Source: Conchocele bisecta | Lineage: Eukaryota > Mollusca > Bivalvia > Lucinida > Thyasiridae | Length of the DNA stretch: 64,000 nt | NCBI GenBank assembly: GCA_029237695.1 | Contig: CM055265.1 | Coordinates: 108,302,773-108,366,772 of the forward strand | Reading direction: 5' to 3' | Shown here: piece after piece, positions 36,301 to 51,300 of the stretch | Numbering within the stretch: position 1 is the stretch's first letter | How the letters are laid out: each line of letters opens with the position of its first letter | Made by a program: the position numbers and the translations under genes | The notes under the pieces: generated by a model | Database searches by the model: none | Seen by the model: the letters and a program-made list of their open reading frames with translations, nothing else | Told to the model about the DNA's origin: nothing

Positions 36301-39300
36301 CATAGAAAAAAAATGCGTTATATACCCACTCGTAATTCATTGCTAATTATGCTATTATCACTGTTCACACCGACTTCAAAATTAATTGTCGGCCTGTACA
36401 ATTGAATTAACATTCAGTGTTTCTTTAACCCTCAGATCGAGTTCAAAGTACATCGGCGGTGTGATTTAGCACTTCAATTGATCCCTAATCCCTGATCCCT
36501 AATGAGTCACGCTTTTAACACGACAGACGTAACTTGTTGTTTATCAAAATGTTTGCGAATTGTAGATCACGTGAGCCGGCTCATCAGGATCTGCGGCATT
36601 CCTACGTACATGTACATTTTATATACACAAAAATGACCCCTAATACAGCGTAATGTAACGGTTCCTAACTAAATATGGAATAGCCCGGGCCGATAGTCTG
36701 TGTCAGTTACTTGGGGTTAAATATTACGAACACAGATAAACACAGTGCATGGTTTCTTTATTTTATTTTAACATCATCAGAAATGGCGAGTCTAGGAACT
36801 CTCGTATCTTTACGCTGAAGCCAGCCTATTTAAGTCACTAATCCGCTATACACCTGTCCCACGTGTGTGTTAAGAAAAATCGATACTTAGAGAAACTGAA
36901 TACACAGCGAGTTGCACACTGGATTTAACACGGATATGGCCCGCGGATATGTGTCATAAATTACTTGGTGGTCAAAACCGGTAAATTTACAAGGTTTATA
37001 GTGAAATAGCAGCCGATTTTTAAGACTAGTTTTCAAATCTCAATCGGTCTGAGAGTTCAAAAATCGGTCCAGAACCGGAAAACTGAAAATTTTAGAACCC
37101 TGGTGCACACCAAGTAATTACTCTAGCAAAAGTACAAACATATGGCAATGAAAAGCATTCAGGCAAAACAACATCAACCTGCAGATACAGTAAGGTTGGT
37201 TGACAATCTGTAGCTGACAGCTGCTACTAATCAGGGATATAGATTTCCTGATAATTGTACATTCAATATGGCTAATGTATATAATTATAACTCGTTATTG
37301 AGAGACTGCAAGGGCATTTGTATTTATTGGTTGGATAATTACTGGTATCAGTAATAAGTAGCAATGTATGTCTGCTTATGATTAAAATTATTTATCAAAA
37401 ATATAATCTTTATATTTGCACAAGTACAAATTAATAATAACATGTTCGTACAGTGAAAGCCACTTCATAGAGCAGTAGTAGTTTCAACCACTCTTGTGTT
37501 TCCCATATATGGAGAAATGACATCAGTAATGTATGTTGCATGTGACTTGTTTCCTTCAACCAATCAAATCATGTTCTCGGACCCATCCTCTGATTCGCAA
37601 AATAATCGCCTTCACTATGGCCCGTCTCCGGAAATTAATTTGCACAACTCCTGTAGCCTACTTCATCAACATTGCAAAGTATACTTTTCTAGCAAAGTAT
37701 ACTTTGAGGGAGAAATTTTCAATTTTAGAATAAATTTATTAATTTTTATTATACTGAATTTATTACATTATCACAGCCAATTTTGGCTGTGATAATGTAA
37801 TAAATTCAGTATAATAATTCTGCATAGTTTTAATCATCAAATATATGCAATCGTTAGTTCTGCATGAAATAATGCATTGCGGAAAAATCAATGATTGCTC
37901 CCTCAAAGTATACTTTGCGCGGAAAGTATACTTTGCAATTTTGATGAAATCGGCTACAGGTCATATGTTACGCTTGATTCACTTTGTTTTTTATAGCACA
38001 TCAAGTATGAAATATAACTTCTTTTTTTTTAATCAGATGAGCCAATATAATGCCCTTGTGACTGAATCCTACCGTTGAACATCCGTATCTGCACAGTCTG
38101 ATCTGGATATGCACTGTTCCCCATCCCATCAATGAAACGCCCGTCATGCTTCAAACAAGCAATATAGATCACTATCAGGCTACATAAGAGTGCCATTTCA
38201 TCAGGAGCTACAATGGACACAAATCCCATAAGCCCCACTTCACAGCCAAATTAAGCTAAACATCACCAATTCAAATCCCCGACTCTATACTTACTGTGCG
38301 CTTGAGCTGTTCATGGGTAATACTGATTTATTGCACTTAAACATGGTGTCGCCCCGGGGTGATAGGAGCCCGCCCTTCTGGACTCCCTTCCAGTACAAGT
38401 TGGGCATCACGAGTGGCTTCCGGGCACACACCAGGGCGTGGAACGAGGACACTGTGAAGATGCCCAGTCGACTCAGGATCACCTTCGATGCTTTGGACAC
38501 ACTCGACAGCAAAACCTGAATGGTTGGAATAACACGGTGGCCATCTTGAACGATATAGAAAACTACACAATATATTGTTTATATAAAATTAGAGGGGAAG
38601 AATGGGGCTACTCCACGAGGGATCAGTGAGAGAAGAAATAGGCTAACTCTATGAGGGGTCAGGGGAAGAAGGGGAATAACTCCATGAGGGATCAGTGAGA
38701 GGCTAAGTCTATGACGGGTCAGGGGGAGAAGGGGGCTAACTCCAAGATGGAGTTAGCCCCCTTCTTCCTCTGACCTCTTCAATTTGCAACCACAAAAACC
38801 AAAAGGAAGGTTTCACATTTAGATGTGAATTCTGCTAAGAATGGGTTCGTGGTCAATTATATACAGCATATTATATACATCTACCCAATCCGTCTGGACA
38901 TAGATAAAGAGCTCAGGTGCAGCAAATCACATTACTTGATGCAGAAATTCAATAATATGTCCAGAAAGTTTAAAAAAATCAAAGCCCTGACCTTGGGGTT
39001 TGGCAGTTCTGACCTCTGTAGAGAGGTGGAGTAACAGCAAAGGTGTTACCGATCTACACAGCGCATCAGTCAATCTCCACGTTCTATAATAATTTTATAT
39101 TGTGTATTATTTTTATAATATTCAAGCCCTGACCTTGGGGTTTCGCAGTTCTAACATGTTGTCTGCTTTGTGAAATATTGGATGATGTTCATCATTATCT
39201 GACTAATTATCAGAAAGTTTTATTAAATCAAAGCTCTGACCTTGGGATTTGGCAGTTCTGACCCCTGTAGAGAGGCGGAGTAACAGCGGAGACGGTACTG

Positions 39301-42300
39301 TTCTATATATAGCTTCTCCAGGTTCTGCTCCCATTGGCGGATCTGCTTGATTATTGCCTGCCGACTCCGTGGGTCGGTCACCACCGTCAACTGGAGTTCC
39401 GCCATCTTACGCATCTTTATATCCTGAAACATCAACATCACAGATGAGTTACATTTCTCTCTGGTGACAATGCTGTTTCCTTATTTCAATGCACACGTAT
39501 ATCTTTCCGAGGATTCATATGTCAAAATATCCGTGGAACCTCTCAAAACTGGACACCCTGGGGACCTCCCAGGGTGTCCAGTTTAGATAAGTCCCACTGA
39601 AATTAAAGTATATATCACCAATCAAGACTAAGGTTTCTATATGAGTAATGGATCGGCCCTTTGTCAACTTCAGAAGAGGTAGAATGAACAGTATTTGGTG
39701 CTGATGCAATTAGAGAGACCTCCATCCACACCTAGTTACACAGATGCCGCTTTTGCAATTTATTTATGCAGTGGGATAACACGATTTGCTTTCCTTATTC
39801 CGTCGAGGTCCTCCAACCTACACAATCACCCACTATTTCAATGCCAACTTTGGTGTCAAGCCAAATGTATTGCACAAACAGTAAATTAACACCAGCTTCT
39901 TCGCTTATTCTGCCAAGGTCCCCCAAACTACTTTACAACGATTACAAACAAGCGCGAAAGCACTTATACAAATGCTTTCGTTGGCACAGATGAATGTGTA
40001 TGGGTGGTCATTAATGTGGGAGGAAACCGGAGTCCGTGGAGGAAATCCACTTGTCCGATTTGGCGACCACCATACCATCTCACATACTGCCCCGGCCGAG
40101 GATCGAAACCGGGGCCTCATTGGTGATAAGTGTGCTCGTTACCGATTGTGCTAACCGGACAACCCCCAAACTATACCATCACCTACTATTTCATGTACAT
40201 GTACGTACAATGTCCACATTGGTGTCCAGTTTATAAAGTTCGGAGCGCAGCAGACGGACGGTGTTGTCCTTCCCATGCTGCTTAGCGAATGACGCGGCAC
40301 ACGCTGAATGTATTGCACAGACCCACGAGTTAAGCTCCGTCTGAGAGGCCGCCTGAAATGTATAAAATTAACATTATTGGTGACAGAATAAAATACACCA
40401 GGGCCAGGTTGCTCAAAACCTCTGTTAGCTTAACAGACTGTTAAATCCTTATAAATTTTAGCGATAGTCCAAATTACCCAACTTTTCTGCCTTTTGCACA
40501 GGGCTACACCAATCGCAAGGTAACAGTTGTCATGTGCAAACGCCAGAAAAGCTGGGTTATTTGAGTGTTTGTTTGTTTGCTTTTGTTTGTTGGGGTTTAA
40601 TGGCAGCTAATGTCATTAAAGGCCGGGTCAATGGGTTTAGTACTAAATCACATATATTACCTGTACAAATGGGGGGAAAATCCCACAATCAGAACTGAAT
40701 ATTTACAATAAAAAATCCATATATTCAGCCCTGAAATCAGAATAATCCTGATCTGATGCCAGGTCCTCGCCACACCAGAATCATTTTACCCTCTCACAAA
40801 AGCAGTAGGATCAGTAACAATCTTACTACTTTTATAATGGCCAATAACCCAATTCAACTCCCAATTAACAAAAGAGCCAAAGATAAAAAGGCCAAACCAG
40901 GCAACTCGTGATTCCTATAAGGAGGGTTATGTGAGTGAGAGTTCCCTACACATGTTATTATATTGTGTACAACAAAGTTGTGTGAATGAAATTTTATTTC
41001 AATTACAGTGTACAAAATAGTCTGGTACGAATTTTCATAGACAAAGATGGTGGGTGTCTTCAAAAGAAAAATGACTGGTGTTCACATAACCTTGAAGATG
41101 GCCAGTGTTTGACACTACACTTTTCCCAGTTACTCTTCCTTCAATATTTTACACTGTTTGCATGATCATGCCAAACAATTTTAATTTAGTTTTCTAGACT
41201 TTCAGACAACCACAAAAATCTAGTTGGTCATCCTGATGAAAAAGCAACAAACACGTCATCCCCGAGTTGCAGACGCGGGGATGACGTGTTTGTTGCTTTT
41301 TTTTGCAGAAACAGTTCCTGTCGTCGTTACCTGGCAAAGGTAGCCATCTCCAAACGACGTACTCAGAGAGAATATGTTGTCCCGTTTTGGGTGTTCTGGT
41401 ACCGCCTGGGCTATCCCACCCTCTATCACTGAAAATATAGCGAATAACATTAAATATTCGGACACAATTTATTCTAGAAAACATATACAGTCTAACTTGC
41501 ACAAGCGACCACATGCATTAAGCGACTTTTGTCTTATGCGACCACTTTCAATTCCCCCCGACCATTTGGCCTATATAATGACAGTGTATTAAACGACTTT
41601 CCCTAAACGCGACCACCGGCCACTTATTTTGTAACCAAAAGCAATGGCCGTTTGTACTAAATGACCATTAATTGACAGGATGTCACTTTCTCCAAGTGAA
41701 ATTAGCCTCAAGTGTGTGACAAACAAAGGAAACAAATCCCCTGTCACTGTCAAAGTATTATTCTATCAGCTGGTTTGGTTGTCGGTCAACGACTGGTAAA
41801 AAGCACCGGGGCGAAACATGTCTGGTCTAAAGTAATCGCAGTCACTAATGCCTATTTGCGATTTCAGCTGGGCGATTTTATTTCGCAATAACATCTATTT
41901 TGATAAAATAAAGCCTGAATAACTAAGAAAAGTGCACAGTAAACATTACCGGTAGTATTCTAATGTATTTATTTCTATGTTAATGTTTAATATTCGCGAT
42001 TTCCAAATTCCGAATATTTCACCATATAACCGGTCATACTAGTACCCGGATTTCATTTTTTGTTTGTTTTTGTGTTAACCCTTTCAACACCAAGTAACTT
42101 AATAGGATGTTCCATGCCAATGTTTCACGCTATTTCATTAATTTTGTTCATTCAAATTATCCCATTCTTCTAAAAGGGTAATCTGTACGACGTTTAAAAT
42201 TATTAACAAACAGTGGAGATCCTGATGAGACGGCTCGTTACGAGCCGACTCATCTGGATCTGCACTGTTTGCAAACATTGTCTCTATAGAGGTCTGTGGT

Positions 42301-45300
42301 GTTGAAAGGGTTAAGAGACCATTGTTCTAAGTGACCATTTTTGGTGTCTCCCTTGGGTGGTCGCTTAATGCAAGTTTGACTGTATAAATATCTGGTGATA
42401 CACAACAAAGATTGTCCTAATATTTAGGGTTAATATGATTGTACTGGTTTATGACAATAACAATATATTTAAATATAATTTCTTTTAGGAAACCCATATT
42501 TTATAGTGGTTATATGGGTTTCCAAAATAGGGGTTTTCCCCAAAACAAATTGTGTCTGAATATTTAGGGTTATTATGGTGGTTTGTTAAATTCACATGTA
42601 GCTAAGAAGCCATCACTTATCTTCAAGGACCAGAGAATGAATCTACAAAACATGCTTTAACCCTTTCAACACCACATGCCTGTATAGTGGTATTGTCAAA
42701 AAGCGTAGATCCAGATGAGCCGGCTCGTGACGAGCCGTCTCATCAGGCTCTGCACTTTTTGCAAGTAATTTTCATATTTTTGGGAACAAAAACACCCCCT
42801 TTTCATAAATGTACTAGTCTGAAAATCAGTTTGTGACGATTGGATTGGTTGCAAAATCAACAATCAACATCCATTCCAGTTACATAGGGGTGAAAGGGTT
42901 AATGAACATAAATTTATTAGTGAAATTGATTTTGCTTATATATTCACTAAATCATAAAATTATGGTGTGACATTTCCAATGAAAATGCCACATTTAAATA
43001 ATACATTTGATAACTTGGTAGAACCAGTCTGTACCACTAGCAAATTTGCAAATGCAACACTGTATGAATATTAACCCACTCGTTTTTGGAATACACCTTT
43101 ACGGGTATGAAATTTATTAATATTTTTTTTATTATTTCTCAATGAAAGTATATGTTGTGACCACTCATTTGAACCGTCTCGACGAGACAGTTCAAATGGT
43201 GGTTGCGACATATTCTTCTGAGCGCATAGAAATATTTAGGATTTTCCACAAACATAATGGTGTATCCTCAGCATGAAAAGGGTTAACATTCCTCCAAAAT
43301 CCTTGTTGCAAATGTGACAAGGCAAACAAATTTCATGTAGTTCATATACTAGAATTACAGTGTAATCTCCCAAATCTGGACACCCTGGGGACCTCCCAGG
43401 GTGTCCAGTTTACAGAGGTTGCGCTGTGTTTCCAACATGAGATTGGCAGTAATAACTAATCACATGATACCATTTTCATCCAATCTGACGGAAACTTCAG
43501 GGGATACAGAAAAAAAGTTATCAGGCAAATTTAATGCATATTGATATCTGGCATAAAAATATAAAAGTCTAGGTGATTGGCAGGAGAAATGTTGGTCGTA
43601 TATAAAAGCTAGGTGATTGGCAGGAAAACTAGATTGTCAGTATATATAAAATCTGGTGATTGGCAGGGGAAGATAGATTGGTCGATATATAAAAGTAGGT
43701 GATTGGCAGGAGAAACTATTGGTAGTATAAAAAGTAGGCGATTGGCAGGGGAAGATTGGTTATATAAAAGTCTAGGTGATGGCGAAATAGTTGGTAGTAT
43801 ATAAAAGTCTGGTGTTGGCAGAAACTTTGGTCATATATAAAAGTCTGGTGATTGGCAGGAGAAATAGATTGGCATATATAAAAGTCTAGGTGATTGGCAG
43901 GGGAAACTAGATGTATATATAAAGGTGGTGTTGGCAGGGAAATAATTGGTCTTATATAAAAGTCTAGGTGATTGGCAGGAGAAACAGATTGGTCGTATAT
44001 AAAAGCAGGTGATTGGCAGGAGAAACGATTGGTCAGATTATAAAAGGTGATTGGAGAAACTAATTGGTCAGTATATATAAAAGTCTAGGCTGATTGGCAG
44101 GAGAAACTAGATTGGTCAGTAAGCGAGGCGTGGGCCCAGGTACCCCAAAATATGTAAAAAATTCCAAGTGTGTGGGCTTGTGACCTTGACTCTGGGCTTA
44201 GCGGGGGCAGCATGAACATGAATTTGTCACAGGGTGGTAGAGGTCCATTGGACCAATGCGTGTGTGAAATGTGAAGCAGATCCGAGCAAGGATATAGAAG
44301 TTATAACCGATTTCTCTGATGTTAAGTTTTGTAAAGAGACTAAGTATGTGACCTCGAAATCAGTGGGGATTTGTCACAGCATGATAGTAGAGCCTTAGAG
44401 GAATGCATGCATGAAATATTGAAGAATTTTCGATGAAAGAAATAGAAGTTATAACATATTTCGCTGATGTTAAGTTTTGTAAAGAGACAAAGTATGTGAC
44501 CTTGACCTTGGGATCAGCGGGGGTTGGACGGTCGTGGATTTGTCACAGCATGATAGTACAACCTTAGAGGAATGCACGACTGATTAAAAATGTTCAATGA
44601 AGGAATTAGAAGGGGGGGGGGTATAAAAAGCTGCTGCTATGGACCCTCTCTAAACTGGACAGCATGGTTGAATCCCGTCCCATGGGACGGGATTCAACCA
44701 GGATGTCCAGTTTAGAGAGGTGGATGTGGAAGACATTGATGGTACAAAACACCAAGGCACACAATAGTGGCCAAAGCGACATATGTACAATTTGTGGTAA
44801 AATAATAGCGAAAGCAATAACAGAAAATAGTGACAAGGGCATCGCTATCACTAAGCCAATCCCCTCGTGACCTTGGGCGATTGGACGTGGGTCGTATGCA
44901 AAACAAAGCACCATCCCTAGACACACATTGCAGCCAAATATTATCAAAATCGGTGAAGCGAGTCAAGTTATTGAAAAATGTAAGGTGTTACTAATGCATG
45001 CACACACATGGACTAACACTATAATAATATAGTAGACATGAACAAATCGTGGTAAATATATTAGCAAGTATCAGACATGGGAGTGGAACACTATCCCCAA
45101 TCCTGAAAATTTATTTCAGCAGCGGATTGCGCTGCGATTTTCTAGGGGGGTCTGGGGGCATGCCACCCCATAATTTTTTGTTCAATTCTAGATGCTCTGT
45201 GCTTCATTCTGAGGTATATTTAGCATTAAATAGATCAGATTTTCCCCTGAAAAAATATGCTATAATTACGTAGGAAAAATTGGCAACATAATCCATTTCA

Positions 45301-48300
45301 ATTGAAAATAATACTTGCAACATTGTAAATCCGTTGAAAATGGCAATAATTTTTTTTTTTTTTTTTTAAATTGTACTTTTTTATCGCCATTCTCAACGGA
45401 TTTACAAGATTCACAAAAGTGGTCCCTGGGACCTCAAATCCGGATTTCCGGATTAATCCGGAAATTTCCCATGCCTGAAGTATCTAATATCGAGTATGTA
45501 TGGCAACAAAAGTCGGCCAAGCTGGCGTAGAAATTGTACATTGAAAATCACACAATTTGTGATCAACAATATCACGTGTCTTATGTCCAGAATATTGAAA
45601 GCGTTGCCATGGTACAGGTGGATAAGAAATATACAAATTGTGGTCAACACTAACAAGTCCACACACACACAATATTGAAATTGTGGCCATAGTACTGCTA
45701 GACTAGACATACACAAAGTGTGGTCAACAATATCAAGTTTCCTGTGTCCAGAATGTTGAAATAGTAGCCATGGATGGCACAGCTAAACCAGACATACACA
45801 CATTATAAGGCCAATATATCAAGTTCTCCTCAAGTGAGTAAAGCAATAAAACAATCAAACTGTACTGCAATGTTTTGTAATTGAGACTGGAAACAATTAC
45901 TTTCCCATGGCAACGGGGCAGGCATCAGGATGGCAGACAGCTTAGGGAACAAAATCCACAAATATATGAGACAAGCCATGTGATTTTGTACCTAAGAAGA
46001 TGTACGATATCTCATGAAAAGTATATATGTACGAACTTTACGATAAATGACATTGAAAAGAATTCTGCATCTGCTATGAACATTTCAACTTTCGATAACA
46101 TTTACAGAATATATCAGTTTTTGTAAATATTTTTTCATGAATATCTTCTTACCGTCTGTTCCACGTTTTGCTGCCGACGAACTTTTGGCCATTATATAAG
46201 CACATTAAATCTAAAAAATATTTAAAAATAAGTACTTTTTCATCAATAACAAAAAAGTAACCCTCCCCAAAAACTTTCGTTTCATGAAATTCCATCAATA
46301 TTGATTTTATTGCGAAAAAACGATTTTCCTATGGGAATTTAACATGGGGAGTCAATTTCCAAAATTTTTCATTTTTTTATCCTGAAGGATCAAAAAACGA
46401 AAATTTTTGGAAATTGACTCCGAAATCTGGCGAGATAGCTTGAAAATGATGTAACTAAGAAAACAAGTTAGATTTTGAAAATCGGTCAACAAATAAAAAA
46501 AATATTTAAATAAAATCTATTTTTAGCCCCATGTTAAATTCGCATAGGAAAATTGTTTTTCGCAATAAAATCAAATAATTTTTTTGGGGAGGGTGACTTT
46601 TTTGTTATTGATAAAAAAGTACCGTATTCATTCTAATAAACGCCCGGGCGCTTATTAGAATCATCGGTAAGTCACAGGTCGTGGTTGGGCGATTAATAGA
46701 GGCAATGGTTTTTGGTTTTAGGTCCCGAGTAAAAAATGTCAAAAAATGTCAAAAAGTGGAAGAAAACGATTGGATTTGTAAACCTTTAATACAGACGTTC
46801 TATGTACTCACGGTGTAGTCTTAGCAATTACTACCGTATCGGACGTTTGTATTCGGATAATCTGTATGTTTGGACTGGTCCATTTCTCATTAGAATAATT
46901 ACTTTAGGATCAGTAAGTATTCGGACATACCCCAAATCCGTAAATTTCTCAAAATATCTCAACAATAACAAAGGGACATCACTCTTCACGTAACATATAC
47001 TATCTGGTCAAATCGTCCCCAGACCAAAATCGTCCCCATACCAAATCGTATATATTTTTTTTGATAATCAAGCAAGCCCATCATCACATCTGGTTCCTGG
47101 TTTTGCTGTACAATATTGTGCATTAAACCGTGACCGGGTACCGATGGCTGTCAACGACGAATAAGGAAAATGCTAGGCAGCGCTCCAGTTAAGGTGCGGA
47201 ACTGGATTGTATATTAGAACCAGATAACGACTATAGTGACTCTGCAATAATTGTTAAACAAGGCGAAACTGTTGTGGGGAGATATCACCCAGGTGATCGC
47301 AGTTACTTCTGGGGAACCGTGACCCTCCTCTATCGGGACATTTGCAAGGGGAGGTGGCCTTGAAATTCCATGTTCCTACAGAATATTTGGACGCAAAGAA
47401 CGAAAGGCACATGTCCGCGCGTTACTAAAAAGGGAAATACGGAAAATTACAGTTTGACAGGTATGTCCATTTTTCTTTCCAGAGGAGGCCATGGGCGTTT
47501 ATTAGAGGTCCCAATTTTTGTAAAATCGGGCAGAAAATGTTCATTTTTTTGCCCAAAAATGGGGGGTGGGCGTTTATTAGAGTATGGGCGTTTATTAGAA
47601 TGAATACAGTACTTTAAATACTATTAAATAGTTTTTAGATTGAATGTGTTTAATAGCCAAAAGTTCGTCGGCAGCAAAACGTGGGACAGACAGTAGGTAC
47701 AAAATCACATCCACGTCCACATCAAATTACACATGATGTGCTGACTACGCATGTCCCTATGAATGCATTTTGCAAACTTTGTATACCAGTATGTCCCTAT
47801 GAATGCATTTTGCAAACTTTGCATACCAGTTCAAACTATGTCATCACAGATAGGGCAGACCCTGATCAGCCTGCAAAAAGTGTAGACCCAGACCAGCCTG
47901 CACGATCGTGCAGGCTGGTCTGGGTCTACACTCTTTGCAAAGCACAAGTTTCCGCGTTCACCAAAAACTGCTGATTTTCTTTTTTAAAGTGAACCAATGA
48001 GTGTCAGTTTGTGAGAGGGACGATAACCCCAGATAACCCATCATTTCATCTGGGTAATCGTAAAGCAATACAAGTTTTTTAAAGTTTAGACATTATCTGA
48101 TAAGCAGATAAGGAGCATGTAGCGGGAACAAGTGTAACGAAGCCTGCACTCACCTGTTTCCTTCACATGTTCAACTGTAGACATGTTATAATAGAGGTCA
48201 AAGAGGTCAGTAGGAAGTTAATTGTCGAACTGACGGGAGAAATGGGGTTTAGGATATTTGTGGCCGCTCTAGCTACTGATCCGTGGTGACAAACGTATTT

Positions 48301-51300
48301 AATAAAAGCTCCTGGGAGGGTGGGGACTACGCAATTTTTTTGTGAATCAAAAATAAAGTATTACTGTAAATCGCAAAACTTGGAAAATATTATATTTAAA
48401 TGGTCTTTGAATATCAAAATAGCATATTTTTACAGAATTAAGTGCATGGGTGGTGGTGGTGTGTGTGTATGTGTGTGTTGTGGGGTGGTGGGGTTACTAT
48501 TAGAGATGGGGCTATTATTAGAAAGCATATGTACTGCTTGCTAAAAGCATGACTTGTGTTTCACTGACTAAATGGGAGGTTGATCTTGCTCAGCACTGAT
48601 CATGAAGGACAGGTCGCCTTTCTCCAGTCACTGATGGCTGGATATCCATGGATTTAATCAAACTTTAACAAGAATACAAATTTTAACCCGTTCAGCCCTA
48701 GAGACCTCTGTAGTGGATTCTGCAAACAGTGTAGATCCAGATGAGCCGGCTCCTGATGATCTGTCTCATCAGGATCTGCACCTTTTGCAAGTAATTTTCA
48801 TATTCATTTTAGAGAAAAAAACACCCCCTTCTTATAAATGGACTACCGGTAGTTTGAAAATCATTGGCTTGGTCAGAAAATTAACATATCACAGTCCATT
48901 CCAGTTATATAGGGTTGAAAGCTTTAAACCTTCTCATGCTGAGGATACGCCATTATGTTTGCATATTTTCCTTCTATGCACTCAGAAGTATATTTAGCAA
49001 CCACCATTTGAACCATCTCGTCAAGACGGTTCAAATGAGTGGTCACAACATATACTTTTATTGAGAAATAAGAAAAATAAAATATTTAATAAATTTCATA
49101 CCTGTATTTAAAAGGTGAATTCCGAAAGGAATGGGATACATGTTGACATTGCATCATCAGATCATTTCAACAAATTCAGTATTTAACCCTTACTACGCTG
49201 AATTAAATGTTGTCGTCTGCTGGAAATGTTTTATTTTCAATTCAACAAAAACCTGGTTTTGACAGCACATGAGAATCGTCTCCAGTGGAGATGATTCTCA
49301 TGTGCTGTCAAAACCATTTTTTTGTTAAGAATTAAAGCAAAAATGAAAAACAGCAGACAGCAATTTCCGTCAACAGCGTAGGAAGGGTTAAACCATTTCA
49401 ACCCCAGATCACAATACAACGCCATCATATGCAAACACTGTAAACCCAGATGAGCCGGCTCGTAACGAGTCGTTGCATCAGAATCTGCAGTATTTGTCGG
49501 TATAGTCCGATTCTAAACAAAAAACCAGCATTTTCTGAGTAATAGAATAGTCCAAAAATCACCATGGGAAATCAGTTTTGTATATTTAGGGGCGAGAGGG
49601 TTAACTGTGCCATACTTGATCATGCACTCAGAACATGGCATGTCCTAAGTGCATGATGGAGTATAGCACAGAATTAACCGTTACACCGCTATTTTTGTCG
49701 TCTGCTGTTTATTTTCCATTTTTATCATCAAAAACATGCTTTGACAGCACTTTAGAATAACTTACAGCACTCCATTGGAAATGATTCTGAAGTGCTGTCA
49801 AACCATGTTATTATTGAGAAATAAGGCAAAACATAAAAGCAACAGCAGACGAGAATTGTTTTGTGTAGCGGTCTAAGGGTTAATACTGACGGACATCATC
49901 TGCAAAAACCTCATTACCTAGTGGCAGTTGTACGACAAGTAGCAATCATTCCAGGAAGATAGATAAATTAAATCCTCAATCCCCCGTCTCTATATCAGGG
50001 ATTCCGCTTGGGAAAATAAAAAAATCGCCACTTCAAAAAATTGGCGATAAAAAATTACAATTTTCAAAAAAAAAAAAAATAAAAACAAAAAAAAGGATTT
50101 TTTTTTATGATTTTTATTCGAAAATTGTAATTTTTTATCGCCAATTGTTTATCTTTATCGCCAATTGCGAAAGTGGCGATCGCCAGCGGAATCCCTGCTA
50201 TATGACCGCTGACGGACGGACTGATTGATTTATTGATTGAGTGGAGTTTTACATCTGTTTAACAGTATGGTCACCTGCATGAAAATGCATCTGTATGGAT
50301 GGAGCGATGTACATTCAGCACAAAAATATATTTTTTAAAATGCTTAGAAGACAATGTCCTGATCCAATGTCAGGCACTCTTACTACACGAGATCACTTGG
50401 CCGCAAGTGTGAATCCCAGTACGATTCACCTCTAACATATGAATCATTCAACCTGCGGAAAATAACTATCATTCTGACAAAAAAGCAGACAAACATACCT
50501 TTTTGCTATTGTTTTTTTGTTGCATCGAATATAAGTTGATTAAGTGGTACAATCAAGATTATTACCCACTTCCGGCCAGAACATAGCAACTGTTGAGTGA
50601 AATGCCAGAGATAGGACTAATTGACTGATAACCATGACGATATGAACATACAAACAACTGTTTCTGGATTCTTTCCTGATTTCTATGTCAGGGGCACAGC
50701 AAGCTCACAGAAACAGGGTTCTCGTGTATGTGAATCATGGTACACGCATTTCTGGTTATTATTGTGCATTGTATTTGGCGTAAGTGTTGGCCATGACCAG
50801 CCTGCGCATCTGCACAGTCTGGTCAGGGCCAACACCGTTCGCCATTCGGCCAGTTAAACAGAATTATGTGCGATACCTACATCAACTGAATGGCATGTAT
50901 ACCCATTGAAGTCTCTGGATACAACACGTTTTATTGAACAAATCTGATTAATTTCTTTATTTCTCCATGAAAGTATATGTTGTTGCCACTCATTTGAACC
51001 GTCTCATCGAGACGGTTCATATGAGTGGTAACAACATATACTTTCAAAAAGAATTAGAGAAAATAGCAAAAAATATTTCTCCAAATTTCATAGTACTGTC
51101 ATTGTATCTGGTCTATAATGGGCTAACAGCACAGGGAAAAAAGTGAAAGTTTAACGTCCCAGCAACAGCTAAGGTCATATAGAGATGGGACCACAGTTTA
51201 AAGTCTCACCCAACAGACCAGTGGGATGGTAATACAATGTAAGTATTTTTAACGCCTATGGTGAGGATTGAACTCACAACCTGCGGTATTGAAGTTCAAT

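Larger units (their letters stand above)
41439..42579. mobile_element. Family J element containing two nested elements
   Basis: 'aataacattaaatattcgga' at the left and 'ctgaatatttagggttatta' at the right are family J ends. Within it lies a long D element (41486-42384), and within that a family C element. The J palindrome is at 42484-42545. Confidence 0.75.

Noticed and set aside
44606..44947. 113-codon open frame on the minus strand
   Set aside because: It spans a family D palindrome and dispersed repeat R. Overlapping frames on both strands exist because the palindrome lacks stops.
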